From Planctomycetaceae bacterium UBA2671 (GTDB lineage Bacteria; Planctomycetota; Planctomycetia; Planctomycetales; Planctomycetaceae), in the NCBI GenBank assembly GCA_002359185.1, contig DEML01000030.1, positions 205,408 to 230,978 of the forward strand: DNA of 25,571 nt, given 5' to 3'. Both the position numbers and the translations under genes were made by a program. Positions 1 to 8,832 of the stretch are shown piece after piece. Within the stretch, counting starts at the first letter, position 1. Each line of letters opens with the position of its first letter. The notes under the pieces were generated by a model that was given only the letters and a program-made list of their open reading frames with translations, searched no databases and was not told where the DNA came from.

Positions 1-89
1 TAAATGTCGCCCTCAAATCGCTATTCCGCAGGCAGTTTGCTTGCTCCAGATCTCTGAACATACACGACATTTAGCGATAGTTGGAATAG

Positions 90-223
90 TAGGGTGCGTC
101 CTGACGCACCTTCGTTTTTATGATGATCATGAAACAAATCGTTGTCACTCCCTTCCGTAGTAGACAACTCCTGTAAGTGAGATGAATTCGAAACTTGATT
201 ATGGTGCGTCAGGACGCATCCTA
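90..223. repeat. Inverted pair of REP-like palindromes (GGTGCGTC family)
   Basis: Two short palindromes lie head to head. The left one (93-110) is GGTGCGTC-CT-GACGCACC. The right one (203-220) is GGTGCGTC-AG-GACGCATC. The 21-base segments 90-110 and 203-223 are reverse complements at 20 of 21 positions, with 92 bases between them. Each half can fold alone, and the pair can also form one long stem, which is the architecture of a REPIN. The downstream copy ends about 28 bases before the aldolase gene, so it probably lies in that gene's leader or promoter region. Membership in a genome-wide family is inferred; only these two halves occur here. Confidence 0.7.
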
Positions 224-251
224 CGGTCTTCCCGATAGACAGTGAGATAAT

Positions 252-1544
252 ATGAATCAGCCTCGCAACGTCGTCCATCCTCGTGATGAAATCATGCGAA
301 CAATGGATCGCATCTATCGATACCGTATGACAACGACATCCGGTGGTAATCTCTCGATCCGCGATTCTTCGGGAAACATCTGGATCACACCCGCTCGCGT
401 TGATAAGGGAAATCTCACTCGGAACGATATCGTTTGTGTGCATCCCGATGGCTCGATCGAAGGGCTTCATCCTGCGTCGTCCGAGTTCCCATTTCACAAG
501 GCGATCTACGAAGCACGGCCCGATATCCATGCCGTTGTGCATGCTCATCCGGTTGCACTGGTCGCGTTCAGCATTTCCCGGCAGACCCCAAATACACGGC
601 TGTTCCATCAGGCACATAGTGTTTGCGGAAAGGTCGGATTTGCACCGTATGCCTGCCCGGGCAGCGAGGCTCTTGGTCAGAGTATAGCCAGGATGTTCGC
701 ACAATCCTGTGATAGTGTCATTCTGGAAAATCATGGCGTGGTTGTTGGGGGAAGTGATCTTGCTCGGACCTTTGAACGGTTTGAAGCGTTCGAGTTCGCG
801 GGCAAAACGCTCGTCAAAGCGAATCAACTGGGAGAGGTGCGATATCTGACAGATCAGCAGCTCGAACAGGCGGCTCAACGAGGTGTCGATTTTGAATCGT
901 ATGATCCCGGAGTCGCCTCCGCGAAGGAGCAGGAACTGCGCCGACAGCTCTGCGATTTCGTCAGACGCGGTTGTCGTCAACGGTTGTTAATCAGCACGGA
1001 AGGGAGTTTTTCCGCGCGCGTCGATGGAGAATCGTTTCTGATCACGCCAACGCAGAAAGATCGTGAACTGTTACGCGCGGAAGATTTTGTGCTGGTTGAT
1101 GGTGATCGTCGTGAAGTCGGTAAACTGGCCAGTCGAGCGGCTCGCGCGCATCAAAAAATCTATCAAAAACATCCCCACGTGCAGGCGATCGTCTTTGCTC
1201 ATCCCGTCAACGCAACAGCTTTCAGCTCGACTGACGTTCCTCTCAATGTTCGCACGATTCCAGAAAGTTACGTCTTTTTGCGAGATGTCCAACGCGCAGA
1301 ATACGGCGTTCAATACGGAAGCGATGGAGGTATCGCCGGATACGTTTCTGCCAGCAATCCGGCAGCCATCCTGGAAAACGATGGCGTGCTCGTCACCGGT
1401 TCAAGCGTGCTCGATGTCTTTGACCGCCTGGAAGTATTGGAATCCACGGCAGAAGCGGTGATCGATGCCCAGGCGATCGGCAAAGTTTCAGTCATGCCCG
1501 ACAGTGTGATCGAGGAATTGCGTGAAGCATTTCATCTCAAGTAA
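252..1544 (+). CDS. Tandem class II aldolase/adducin-domain protein
   Basis: A 430-residue protein with two class II aldolase/adducin domains in tandem (about 8-200 and 225-425). Family members are metal-dependent aldolases or epimerases acting on phosphorylated sugars, with three His ligands and an acidic catalytic residue. Domain 1 keeps the expected set: SGGN near residue 30, Glu78 in SSE, His97 and His99 in HAHP, His161 in ENHG. In domain 2 the aligned positions are Ala296, Phe315, His317 and Asp377 (ENDG), so it keeps only one ligand and is probably not catalytic. Known family proteins are usually 200-260 residues, so this is a duplication and fusion. No signal peptide is seen, so it is probably cytoplasmic. 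The ATG at 252 has only a weak upstream purine stretch (AGTGAG). The substrate cannot be told from sequence; fuculose-, ribulose- or methylthioribulose-phosphate-type activities are all possible. Confidence 0.87.
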   Translation: MNQPRNVVHPRDEIMRTMDRIYRYRMTTTSGGNLSIRDSSGNIWITPARVDKGNLTRNDIVCVHPDGSIEGLHPASSEFPFHKAIYEARPDIHAVVHAHPVALVAFSISRQTPNTRLFHQAHSVCGKVGFAPYACPGSEALGQSIARMFAQSCDSVILENHGVVVGGSDLARTFERFEAFEFAGKTLVKANQLGEVRYLTDQQLEQAAQRGVDFESYDPGVASAKEQELRRQLCDFVRRGCRQRLLISTEGSFSARVDGESFLITPTQKDRELLRAEDFVLVDGDRREVGKLASRAARAHQKIYQKHPHVQAIVFAHPVNATAFSSTDVPLNVRTIPESYVFLRDVQRAEYGVQYGSDGGIAGYVSASNPAAILENDGVLVTGSSVLDVFDRLEVLESTAEAVIDAQAIGKVSVMPDSVIEELREAFHLK

Positions 1545-1787
1545 GATTCCACATGAATTATTAATAACGCCAGAGGAGAATTGTTTAGACCGACAGGGCT
1601 CCGAACCTTCGAGTGGCATGACAGATCGAGAGAGTTTGTTAGCATCATCGAAGAGACCGAACAGAGGTCAGGGTTTCTGACTGCTGCCACGGATGGACAG
1701 AATGGCATCTATTGAAGTCCCGTGCTCCTGATGGTCTTCCATCAATTATTGTTACGTTATTCCCATAAATCAGAGTTAAAGAAAATA

Positions 1788-2768
1788 ATGTCCCGGAAAA
1801 AAATTCTCATTACCGGCGGAGCGGGGTTCGTCGGCAGTCATCTGGCAGACTATCTGGTTAAGAGAGGCTCTCAGATAACCATTCTCGATGACCTCTCAAC
1901 GGGAAGTTTCGCCAATATCAGCCAGCTGGATCAAAACGATTCCGTTGAAATCATTATCGATACCGTGCTGAATGAATCGCTGGTTGAAGATCTGATTCGG
2001 TCTCATGATTACGTGTATCATCTTGCTTCAGCGGTCGGCGTCAAACTGATTATCGAACAGCCAGTCAAAACCATTGAAACCATAGTTGGCGGCACGGAAA
2101 TCGTGCTGCGCTATGCGTCTCGGTATCGCAAACCGGTACTCCTGACCAGTACCAGCGAAGTGTACGGAAAAGGGACGCAAATCCCGTTTCGGGAAGATGA
2201 TGATGTCGTAACCGGTTCGACCAGTAAACATCGCTGGGCTTATGCCTGTTCAAAAGCATTGGACGAGTTCCTGGCACTGGCCCACTGGCGGGAAACTCGT
2301 CTTCCCGTCGCGATCGTTCGCATGTTCAACACAGTGGGGCCTCGCCAAACCGGCAAATACGGCATGGTTGTCCCCCGATTTGTCCAGGCAGCGATGAAGA
2401 ACGAACCGATCACAATTTATGGAGACGGAAACCAGTCTCGCTGTTTTGGGCATGTGCATGATGTCACCGAAGCACTCGTCAAGATATTGGAAACGCCCAA
2501 CTGTTATGGTAAGGTGATCAACGTCGGGTATGATCAGGAAATCACGATCAAAGATCTGGCGGAAACGATTGTCTCAAAACTTGGAAGCAGTAGCCCCATC
2601 GAATATCTCTCTTACGAAAATGCCTACGGCGACGGATTCGAAGATATGCAACGGCGAGTTCCTTCCATCGAACGATTGCAGCAACTGACCGGACATGAAA
2701 TGAAACGCGATCTGAACACGATCATTGCCGATGTCCATGAATATTTTCTGAATCTGAAGACACTTTAG
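1788..2768 (+). CDS. NAD-dependent epimerase/dehydratase (extended SDR)
   Basis: An extended short-chain dehydrogenase/reductase acting on nucleotide sugars. The N-terminus carries the Rossmann motif GGAGFVG (residues 10-16), followed by an acidic residue at the end of strand 2 (ILDDLSTG) as expected for NAD binding. TSTSEVYG at 120-127 and Tyr152-x-x-x-Lys156 (YACSK) provide the catalytic Ser/Thr, Tyr and Lys. The C-terminal half has RMFNTVGPRQ and YGDGNQSRCFGHVHD, typical of UDP-glucuronate decarboxylases and UDP-glucose 4-epimerase relatives that feed surface-polysaccharide synthesis. The open frame extends up to an ATG at 1722, but those 22 extra residues are not SDR-like. The ATG at 1788 puts the Rossmann strand right at the N-terminus as usual, giving 326 residues. 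Exact substrate unresolved. It lies 243 bases after the aldolase gene and 123 bases before the sulfatase, so cotranscription is possible but not shown. Confidence 0.88.
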   Translation: MSRKKILITGGAGFVGSHLADYLVKRGSQITILDDLSTGSFANISQLDQNDSVEIIIDTVLNESLVEDLIRSHDYVYHLASAVGVKLIIEQPVKTIETIVGGTEIVLRYASRYRKPVLLTSTSEVYGKGTQIPFREDDDVVTGSTSKHRWAYACSKALDEFLALAHWRETRLPVAIVRMFNTVGPRQTGKYGMVVPRFVQAAMKNEPITIYGDGNQSRCFGHVHDVTEALVKILETPNCYGKVINVGYDQEITIKDLAETIVSKLGSSSPIEYLSYENAYGDGFEDMQRRVPSIERLQQLTGHEMKRDLNTIIADVHEYFLNLKTL

Positions 2769-2891
2769 GTCGGTGTTTCGTGGATCGATCAGGATGAGGG
2801 ACATCGTTTTTGGTGCGTTCCCACAGTCATCTCTCATTTGAAGACAGAACTTCCCGGCGTTATTGAACAATTCTCACACGAAAGAACCAAT

Positions 2892-4400
2892 ATGCTTTGG
2901 AAACTGACTCTGCCACGGAAAGCTCAAAACGAGTATTCCCGATATTTACTACACAGAATAACTATACTCCTGCTGGCTGCATGGACATTGTATCCAACAA
3001 TTGGTTCTGTAAATACAGCATATTCTGAAGTAAAAAAGAGTGTCCCTAATATCGTCCTCGTCATGGCCGACGACATGGGCTGGGGGCAAACCGGCTACTA
3101 CAACCATCCTGTATTGAAGACACCCAATCTCGACGCGATGGCGGCCAACGGCTTGCGATTCGATCGCTTCTATGCCGGGGCTCCTGTCTGTTCGCCGACG
3201 CGAGCGAGCGTTCTGACTGGCCGTTCCAACATGCGGACTGGCGTGGAAAGTCATGGCTACGCATTGCGACTGCAGGAAAAAACGGTCGCCCAGGCGCTGA
3301 AAGCTGCGGGTTACTCGACGGGCCATTTCGGGAAATGGCATCTGGATGGTTACCGTGGACCGGGTGTTCCCATTCTGGCTGATGATCCCTACTCTCCGGG
3401 CGTGTTCGGGTTTGACGAATGGCTCTCAGTGACAAACTTTTTCGATTACGATCCAATTCTGAGCCGGAAGGGAGAGTTCGAAGAATTCCAGGGGGACTCC
3501 TCGGAAATCGTCGTGGCCGAAGCTCTCAAGTTTATCAATAAGCAAGCCAGAGCAGATCAACCCTCTTTCACGGTCATCTGGTACGGCACCCCTCATAGTC
3601 CATTCAAAGCCGCGGCTGAAGACGTGGCTGCGTTTCAGGATCTCGATAAGGAATCGCGAAATCATTACGGGGAACTGGTCGCGATGGATCGCAGTCTCGG
3701 GTCGCTGCGAGCTGGCTTGAAGAAGGCGGGTATTGCTGAGAACACTTTGCTCTGGTTCTGCAGTGACAACGGCGGCTTGCCAAAGATTACTCCCGATACC
3801 GTCGGTGGATTACGCGGCAACAAAGGGACAGTCTACGAGGGTGGACTCCGCGTCCCCTGTGTCATTGAATGGCCAGCTGGAATCTCAAAGTCACGTGTGA
3901 CCGAATTCCCAGCCTGCACAATGGATATTTTTCCGACCATCGCAGAACTGCTCGATCTTCCCAAAAACGTTTTCATTGAACCTGTTGACGGCATGAGCCT
4001 GACCAAACTCTTCGAGCAGGATTTCTCGCAGCGGGAAAAGCCGATCGGCTTTCAATGCCTCGGCAACTCCGCTCTACTCGACAACAATCACAAAATCATC
4101 TATCTAGGCAGGAATAAAAAACAGCCACAACCGGTGATTGAATATTACAATCTCGAAGAGGATCCGCATGAGGATCACAATCTCTATTCTGCAGACGCGA
4201 AAGAATCGCAGGTGATGAAACAGAAGATGGATCGCTGGATTGAATCGGTCGAAAAGAGCATTGCCGGGAAGGATTATCCCGCAGGCAATGTCGATCCCCC
4301 CACACCAGAACCCCGCAGCTGGAATGAAACCGAAGAGTATCAACCTTATTTCAAGGACTGGAAAGATCGTTGGGAATATCAGTCTCGATTCAAGAACTGA
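2892..4400 (+). CDS. Secreted sulfatase (formylglycine type)
   Basis: A type I sulfatase, which hydrolyses sulfate esters, probably from sulfated polysaccharides. From the ATG at 2892 it has 502 residues. A hydrophobic N-terminal stretch after basic residues (about 22-40) suggests Sec export, with cleavage near residues 40-45. Metal ligands Asp60-Asp61 lie in VMADDMGWG. The CxPxR signature is Cys100-Ser-Pro-Thr-Arg104, whose Cys should be converted to formylglycine. GKWH supplies Lys148 and His150, and Asp292-Asn293 lie in CSDNGG. All catalytic positions I could check are intact. The C-terminus ends with the usual small sulfatase subdomain (YYNLEEDPHEDHNL). The frame can be read from a TTG at 2838, but the ATG gives a normal signal-peptide position. 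It most resembles the arylsulfatase A / N-acetylgalactosamine-6-sulfatase group; the substrate is not predictable. A formylglycine-generating enzyme is needed and is not in the window. Confidence 0.9.
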   Translation: MLWKLTLPRKAQNEYSRYLLHRITILLLAAWTLYPTIGSVNTAYSEVKKSVPNIVLVMADDMGWGQTGYYNHPVLKTPNLDAMAANGLRFDRFYAGAPVCSPTRASVLTGRSNMRTGVESHGYALRLQEKTVAQALKAAGYSTGHFGKWHLDGYRGPGVPILADDPYSPGVFGFDEWLSVTNFFDYDPILSRKGEFEEFQGDSSEIVVAEALKFINKQARADQPSFTVIWYGTPHSPFKAAAEDVAAFQDLDKESRNHYGELVAMDRSLGSLRAGLKKAGIAENTLLWFCSDNGGLPKITPDTVGGLRGNKGTVYEGGLRVPCVIEWPAGISKSRVTEFPACTMDIFPTIAELLDLPKNVFIEPVDGMSLTKLFEQDFSQREKPIGFQCLGNSALLDNNHKIIYLGRNKKQPQPVIEYYNLEEDPHEDHNLYSADAKESQVMKQKMDRWIESVEKSIAGKDYPAGNVDPPTPEPRSWNETEEYQPYFKDWKDRWEYQSRFKN

Positions 4401-4766
4401 TTGACGGTGTCAATGTTATCATCGACTGGGTGGCACGTCACAGAGCAAAGTGATTGGCATGGTGATTGCAGACAATCACAACCTTCGTGCTCTTCTTGCC
4501 CTTTATCAAAACTCACTTTCCTTCTCTCTGGGGAGCAGTATTCTTTCCTTCTCCCTGGGGAGAAGGTGGCCAATGGCCGGATCAGGGGATCTCTTCGACG
4601 TTCTTACTGCAATCAACAACGATTTCCCCCTCACCCTAACCCTCTCCCAGAGGGAGAGGGGACAAACATCAACTGATTTCTATTGATGGTCCTGTGAAAG
4701 TCCAAATGGGAAAGTTATGTATAAACAACAAAGCGATTCTCAAGGTCGTGCCACCCTCTCAATCAC
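4401..4766. other. Repeat-filled intergenic gap between converging genes
   Basis: A 366-base space between the 3' ends of the sulfatase gene and the multidomain haem-protein gene. No credible gene is seen. The middle (4516-4663) is a compound repeat described separately. The short frames that cross it encode low-complexity peptides typical of translated repeats. A GGTGGCACG near 4430 and its complement CGTGCCACC near 4748 bracket the gap, but they are too short to define an element. No clear T-tailed terminator is visible for either converging gene; the hairpin at 4640-4660 is the best candidate to end transcripts from both sides. Confidence 0.6.
4516..4663. repeat. Compound intergenic repeat with CCCTCTCCC/GGGAGAGGG hairpin
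   Basis: Two 20-base direct repeats (4516-4535 and 4543-4562, 19 of 20 identical, period 27) are followed by a GGTGGCC-AAT-GGCCGG palindrome. Next comes a perfect 9-bp stem with a 3-base loop, CCCTCTCCC-AGA-GGGAGAGGG (4640-4660). The segment 4626-4663 recurs almost unchanged in reverse orientation at 13793-13830. Translated, this sequence gives the PHPNPLP or LTLSQRERG peptides often seen in spurious bacterial ORFs, which supports a dispersed non-coding repeat rather than a gene. Confidence 0.75.
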
Positions 4767-7700
4767 CTATTTCTTCGACTTCAACGATTCCAGATAAGCG
4801 AGCAACTCAGCGAACTGCTCAGCAGTCAGGTTGTTGACCATCCCTTTGGGCATCATCGATTGTTCCTGCTTCTTACGGAAATCGATTTCATTGATGAGGA
4901 GTTCCACCGAGACACCATCATTTTTGCGAATCATGATTGACTCTGCCGATTCGCTGGTCACGAAGCCGACATGCTGCTTGCCGTCAGCCATGACGAAGAT
5001 GTAGGTATCAAAGCCCTGAGCGATTTTTGCGGAAGGTTTGAGGATGGACTCAATCAACTCGGGTCGTTTATAACGCTTACCGATATCCATCAGGTGAGGT
5101 CCTTTGGGTGTTTCCCCTTCCTGAACGGTATGGCAGGCATTGCAGGATTGCGAGATAAACAGCTTCTTCCCGACATTTCCTTTCTTGACGGTGGGCAGTT
5201 CATCGAGACGTTTAACCACCTCTTCGTACTCCAGATTTCCAATCTGGTCTTTATTGTTCGGATCAAACTGAGGCACTGCGATCGGTTTGTTTTCTGTTAG
5301 CATCTCCGCATCGGATTCTGTCCACTCCGGTAGGCCATCGATGCTAACTTTATGTAAGACAAGTTGTTCTTTCAGAAATCCATCCTGAACAGACTCGGAA
5401 GCATGTTCATAATAATCTCGAACGGCCTTGGCAATGGCGGGAGTTGCTGACCATTCGGTGCGATCAAAGTAAGGGCCGCTGTGATCGGGCCGCGTTCCCC
5501 ACCAGCCGCCATCGTAATCGCCTTCACGGAAATAGAGACGAATCAACAGAGCGACCAACTCCTGTTGAGCCTCTGCCTGTTCGGTCTCTTTTAACTTCTC
5601 GATTAACTGCTCCACAATCTCAGGCTGATGGAAATACTTCAACGCCCACAAGGCTCCTTCACGGAAGGAACCATCCAGTGCTTCGACACAAACATCACCT
5701 GCATCAAGGGCGACCAGGGTGCGGACTGCCAGATGCGGAATGACGCGGCCAGGGTCGGCCTGCTTATGCTGATCGCGATTGGCCGGTGGAAGTTCGCCCG
5801 TTGTGCGTGACGTCAAAGGCAAAACCTGACGGGCGACAGTTTCTTTATCGGAGACGTTTATTCGTGCCAGTGAAATCAATGCCTGAGCCTGAACCCGTGG
5901 ATTGGAATCCTTGAGTGCATCGACAAAAACAGCGACTGGCAGATTTGCGTTTTGTGAGGGAATATCGGTCAATGCTTTGAGTGCAAATTCACGAATCGAT
6001 TCATCCTTCGTTAATTCAACAAGTGTTGCTGTCGATTTTTCGCCGTTCAATTGCTTCAGTGTGAAGATCGCAGCGACACGGGAGGCGGTCTGAGCGAGAC
6101 GGTCAGATGCCAGTACAGTTAACAAGGTAGTCGCTTCTGGGCTGATCCCCCGTCGCAATATTTCCTGCTGAGCGTGCAGGCGATAGACACTGCTGTCGAC
6201 TCGCAACTGATCAACGAGTTGATCGAGTTCGAGTGACTGCAAATCCGGAAACGGTTTCGGCAGAAAGTTCTTCGGTCGAATTTGGGCAACGTATCCGATA
6301 TTCGGGCCATCGTAAGCAAAGCGGCCGTTCTTCCAGCTTCCCACATACATCAACCCGCTGCCATCGACATCCAGATCGGTTGGTCGTGGAATGTTGAGAA
6401 AGACATCCTGATGGGGATCGAAGGTTGGGCCATTAGCGGGTAGACGATGAATGTAAACTTCACTGCGTCCCCAGTCACAGGTGTAGAGTGCATCGCGAAA
6501 ACCTTCCGGCCAGAGGCTCTCGTGCAGATACATGCCGCCACAGCCGGAACCTCCGCCGTAATCGGCCAGAGGAGGCATCGTCTCGGGAGCGAAATTCGCA
6601 TACCAGGAAGGATAGCCGTATTCTGCTCCCTGCAGAATGTGTGTTACTCGAATGTCCCAGCCCCCGCCATCATTCGTATTGTCGCGAGTGAAAACATTCA
6701 TATAGGGATCGATGCAGACATCGAGAATGTTTCGCAGTCCCCAGGCGAAGAATTCCATTTCGGTGCCATCAGGGCGAATGCGGATGATTCCGCCCCCGCG
6801 TCGATTCAAAGTCGTGCCATCTTTTCCGACCGCTTTTACAACTCCATAATCTCCCACTGCAATGTAAATCCAGCCATCGATTCCCATACGAATTCCATTC
6901 GTCGTATGATCGGCTCCCCGCTGACCAACTTGGTCGGTACTGATCCCTTCAATCAAAACTTCGCTGCGATCGGCTTTGCCATCGAGGTCGTCATCGTGAT
7001 ACAGAGTCAACTTTGGTGGATGCAGCACCCACAGTTTTCCCTGATCGTAAATCAATCCGCGTGGATGATCGACTTTGGCGAACTCGATAATCTCATCGGC
7101 TTTACCATCGCCATCACGGTCTGCACATCGCAGAATTTTTCCACGGCCTTCTTCTTTACCGAGCGATCCCATTTCATCGACGCCAACGAAAACTTCTCCC
7201 GTCGGTGCACAGGAAAGACAAACCGGGTAATTCACTTCCGGGGGAAGGCCGAAGGCTCGTACTTCAAACTCAGCAGGAGCTTTGACATCGGAGACAGATA
7301 CGATTTTTTCATCCGAGACTTTCGGCAACTCGGGAAGATCGCCCGCATAAGCTTCGAATTCCCAGAAGCTGCCCCAGCCTCCGCTTTTGCTGCCAAGATA
7401 GGTCACTTTTAGATAGCGAGTTTCAGGAGAATCGACCTTGTGACCACAAACTTTGCGTGTCTCCTGATTCTTGGATTCATCGACAATCGTTTTCCATTCA
7501 TTGCCATCGGCTGAGGCTTCAATTTTGTACTGATAGGCAGTATTGCCTTCCCAGTGAATGCGAACCGATTTCACATCCTCCGGCTTTTCCAGATCAACCT
7601 GCCACCACTCGTTCGCCTGTCCGCCATTCGGGCAGAAACGTGTTTTCAGATTTCCATCGACCGCATTCTTCGCAAAATTGTTTTTCGATGTTTCCTCAGA

Positions 7701-8594
7701 CTTCGCTTTTGTATTCCGCCCAAACGCCAGATTCCCGGCTCCACAGCAGGCTTGGAGATCCGGCTGTTCTGATTCCTGTTCGAGTGGAGCTTCAACGAGA
7801 GCGAGGATTTTGTCATTGGTTTCTTCATCGGTTTCTCGAATGGGCTGATCTTCCCGACCAACTGCCCACAGCAAGCCGCGGGTGAGCATATCGAGATAAT
7901 GCGGATCAGCCATCGTGATGTTGTAATGGCCGATGGTCGTCGCAAAGACGCGAGCTTTCTGATACTGATTCGTCCAGATGCAAATTTGCGGTTCGTTGTC
8001 GGATTGTCGTTTTGCATGAGCGAGTGGGGTCGCCGTGTCGAACAGTTTGACAGAGTGATACAACTCGCCTTTCGGGGCCAGCCACTCCGAACCGAAATCT
8101 TTCATGATGGAATGTTCGGGCTCCAGATTTTCGACTCGAAACGAGTAATGCGGGCCATGTCCGGGAGACTGCACACCGCAGAATTCAAACCAGCGATCAT
8201 CCCCCGTACGGTAACAGTGCATGGCACAGTGAATCAAAATGGCGGGCGTCCCATTCTGATGCGGCTTCAAAATTCGATCAGTCCATTCCTTATCCTTCAC
8301 GCCAGCAAAGCATTCGTTGTGGACGATAATGTCGAAACCATCGGCCCAGTTGTCGTCTTCGTAGACGGGGATTTTGGTATCGGTGGTGGAGCCCCCCTGA
8401 TGCACGATCGTCCATTCGACATCCGCGCGAGCAGAAACGCCCTGGGCAATAATGTTCTGCTGACGAGCATAATCGTGACAGCAACCGCCGGTAATCAGCA
8501 AGGCTTTAATTGGCTTCTCAGCCGCATCGATCCGTGAATTATGAGTGACAGTTAGAAAGGCAACACAGAGCAGGCATAAAGCAGATCGCAGCAT
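4767..8594 (-). CDS. Secreted ThuA / F5/8C / PVC-dehydrogenase / HEAT / cytochrome c protein
   Basis: A 1275-residue exported protein. A signal peptide (about 1-25, ending near DAA) is followed by a ThuA trehalose-utilization domain (28-245), an F5/8 type C (discoidin-like) carbohydrate-binding domain (293-418), and a sorbosone/glucose-dehydrogenase-like beta-propeller of the PVC membrane-bound dehydrogenase type (about 441-770). Next are HEAT-like alpha-helical repeats (about 780-1000), then a C-terminal cytochrome c domain with Cys1151-Asn-Ala-Cys-His1155 and a Planctomycetes-type haem-binding tail ending in MMPKGMVNNL. Two Asp-rich calcium-binding-like loops (DRDGDGKAD, DDDLDGKAD) sit in the propeller near residues 490-540. 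The likely role is periplasmic oxidation of a sugar or polyol, with electrons passed to the covalently bound haem; this is inferred from the domains. No stop or frameshift interrupts it. It is monocistronic or the last gene after the kinase gene, 238 bases upstream on the same strand. The Shine-Dalgarno is weak. Confidence 0.92.
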   Translation of the reverse strand: MLRSALCLLCVAFLTVTHNSRIDAAEKPIKALLITGGCCHDYARQQNIIAQGVSARADVEWTIVHQGGSTTDTKIPVYEDDNWADGFDIIVHNECFAGVKDKEWTDRILKPHQNGTPAILIHCAMHCYRTGDDRWFEFCGVQSPGHGPHYSFRVENLEPEHSIMKDFGSEWLAPKGELYHSVKLFDTATPLAHAKRQSDNEPQICIWTNQYQKARVFATTIGHYNITMADPHYLDMLTRGLLWAVGREDQPIRETDEETNDKILALVEAPLEQESEQPDLQACCGAGNLAFGRNTKAKSEETSKNNFAKNAVDGNLKTRFCPNGGQANEWWQVDLEKPEDVKSVRIHWEGNTAYQYKIEASADGNEWKTIVDESKNQETRKVCGHKVDSPETRYLKVTYLGSKSGGWGSFWEFEAYAGDLPELPKVSDEKIVSVSDVKAPAEFEVRAFGLPPEVNYPVCLSCAPTGEVFVGVDEMGSLGKEEGRGKILRCADRDGDGKADEIIEFAKVDHPRGLIYDQGKLWVLHPPKLTLYHDDDLDGKADRSEVLIEGISTDQVGQRGADHTTNGIRMGIDGWIYIAVGDYGVVKAVGKDGTTLNRRGGGIIRIRPDGTEMEFFAWGLRNILDVCIDPYMNVFTRDNTNDGGGWDIRVTHILQGAEYGYPSWYANFAPETMPPLADYGGGSGCGGMYLHESLWPEGFRDALYTCDWGRSEVYIHRLPANGPTFDPHQDVFLNIPRPTDLDVDGSGLMYVGSWKNGRFAYDGPNIGYVAQIRPKNFLPKPFPDLQSLELDQLVDQLRVDSSVYRLHAQQEILRRGISPEATTLLTVLASDRLAQTASRVAAIFTLKQLNGEKSTATLVELTKDESIREFALKALTDIPSQNANLPVAVFVDALKDSNPRVQAQALISLARINVSDKETVARQVLPLTSRTTGELPPANRDQHKQADPGRVIPHLAVRTLVALDAGDVCVEALDGSFREGALWALKYFHQPEIVEQLIEKLKETEQAEAQQELVALLIRLYFREGDYDGGWWGTRPDHSGPYFDRTEWSATPAIAKAVRDYYEHASESVQDGFLKEQLVLHKVSIDGLPEWTESDAEMLTENKPIAVPQFDPNNKDQIGNLEYEEVVKRLDELPTVKKGNVGKKLFISQSCNACHTVQEGETPKGPHLMDIGKRYKRPELIESILKPSAKIAQGFDTYIFVMADGKQHVGFVTSESAESIMIRKNDGVSVELLINEIDFRKKQEQSMMPKGMVNNLTAEQFAELLAYLESLKSKK

Positions 8595-8638
8595 AGGGGT
8601 ATCCGTGATTCAGCAGGGAAATTGATTTTTAGGCAGGC

Positions 8639-8658
8639 GAACTCCCAGAAGTGAGTTC
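8639..8658. promoter_or_regulatory. Short inverted repeat upstream of the multidomain haem-protein gene
   Basis: GAACTC (8639-8644) and GAGTTC (8653-8658) form a 6-bp inverted repeat with an 8-base spacer, about 45 bases upstream of the ATG of the minus-strand gene. The place suits an operator or leader hairpin, but arms this short arise by chance, and no partner site is seen elsewhere in the window. Confidence 0.2.
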
Positions 8659-8832
8659 ACTCACAAATCATAACTGCATGAGCTATCGGAATACACGCAT
8701 GAGATTCAGATTTTGCGAAACCTGAATAAGAAATTGCTTACACAAATACGATACACTAGCGAGTGAGTAAGTCCTATTTAATCGTTGGAGCACCACGCCC
8801 ATCACTACATTCTGGGACGTGCCACCCGCCAA

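Noticed and set aside
21..980. Long open frame on the minus strand across the aldolase gene (319 codons)
   Set aside because: It overlaps the aldolase gene, whose domain motifs are unmistakable; the minus-strand translation shows no known motif or sensible composition.
4401..4686. Plus-strand open frames of 78-91 codons after the sulfatase
   Set aside because: The predicted peptides end in repeat-derived text (PHPNPLP and LTLSQRERG types) and there is no ribosome site or homology.
6447..7412. Plus-strand open frame of 321 codons inside the multidomain haem-protein gene
   Set aside because: It is the antisense shadow of the F5/8C and propeller regions; the minus-strand reading has clear domain motifs.
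4428..8826. GGTGGCACG near 4430, CGTGCCACC near 4748 and CGTGCCACCC near 8818 as ends of a mobile element
   Set aside because: The match is only 9-10 bases, there are no target-site duplications, no transposase lies between them, and the 4748-8818 pair simply brackets a normal gene.
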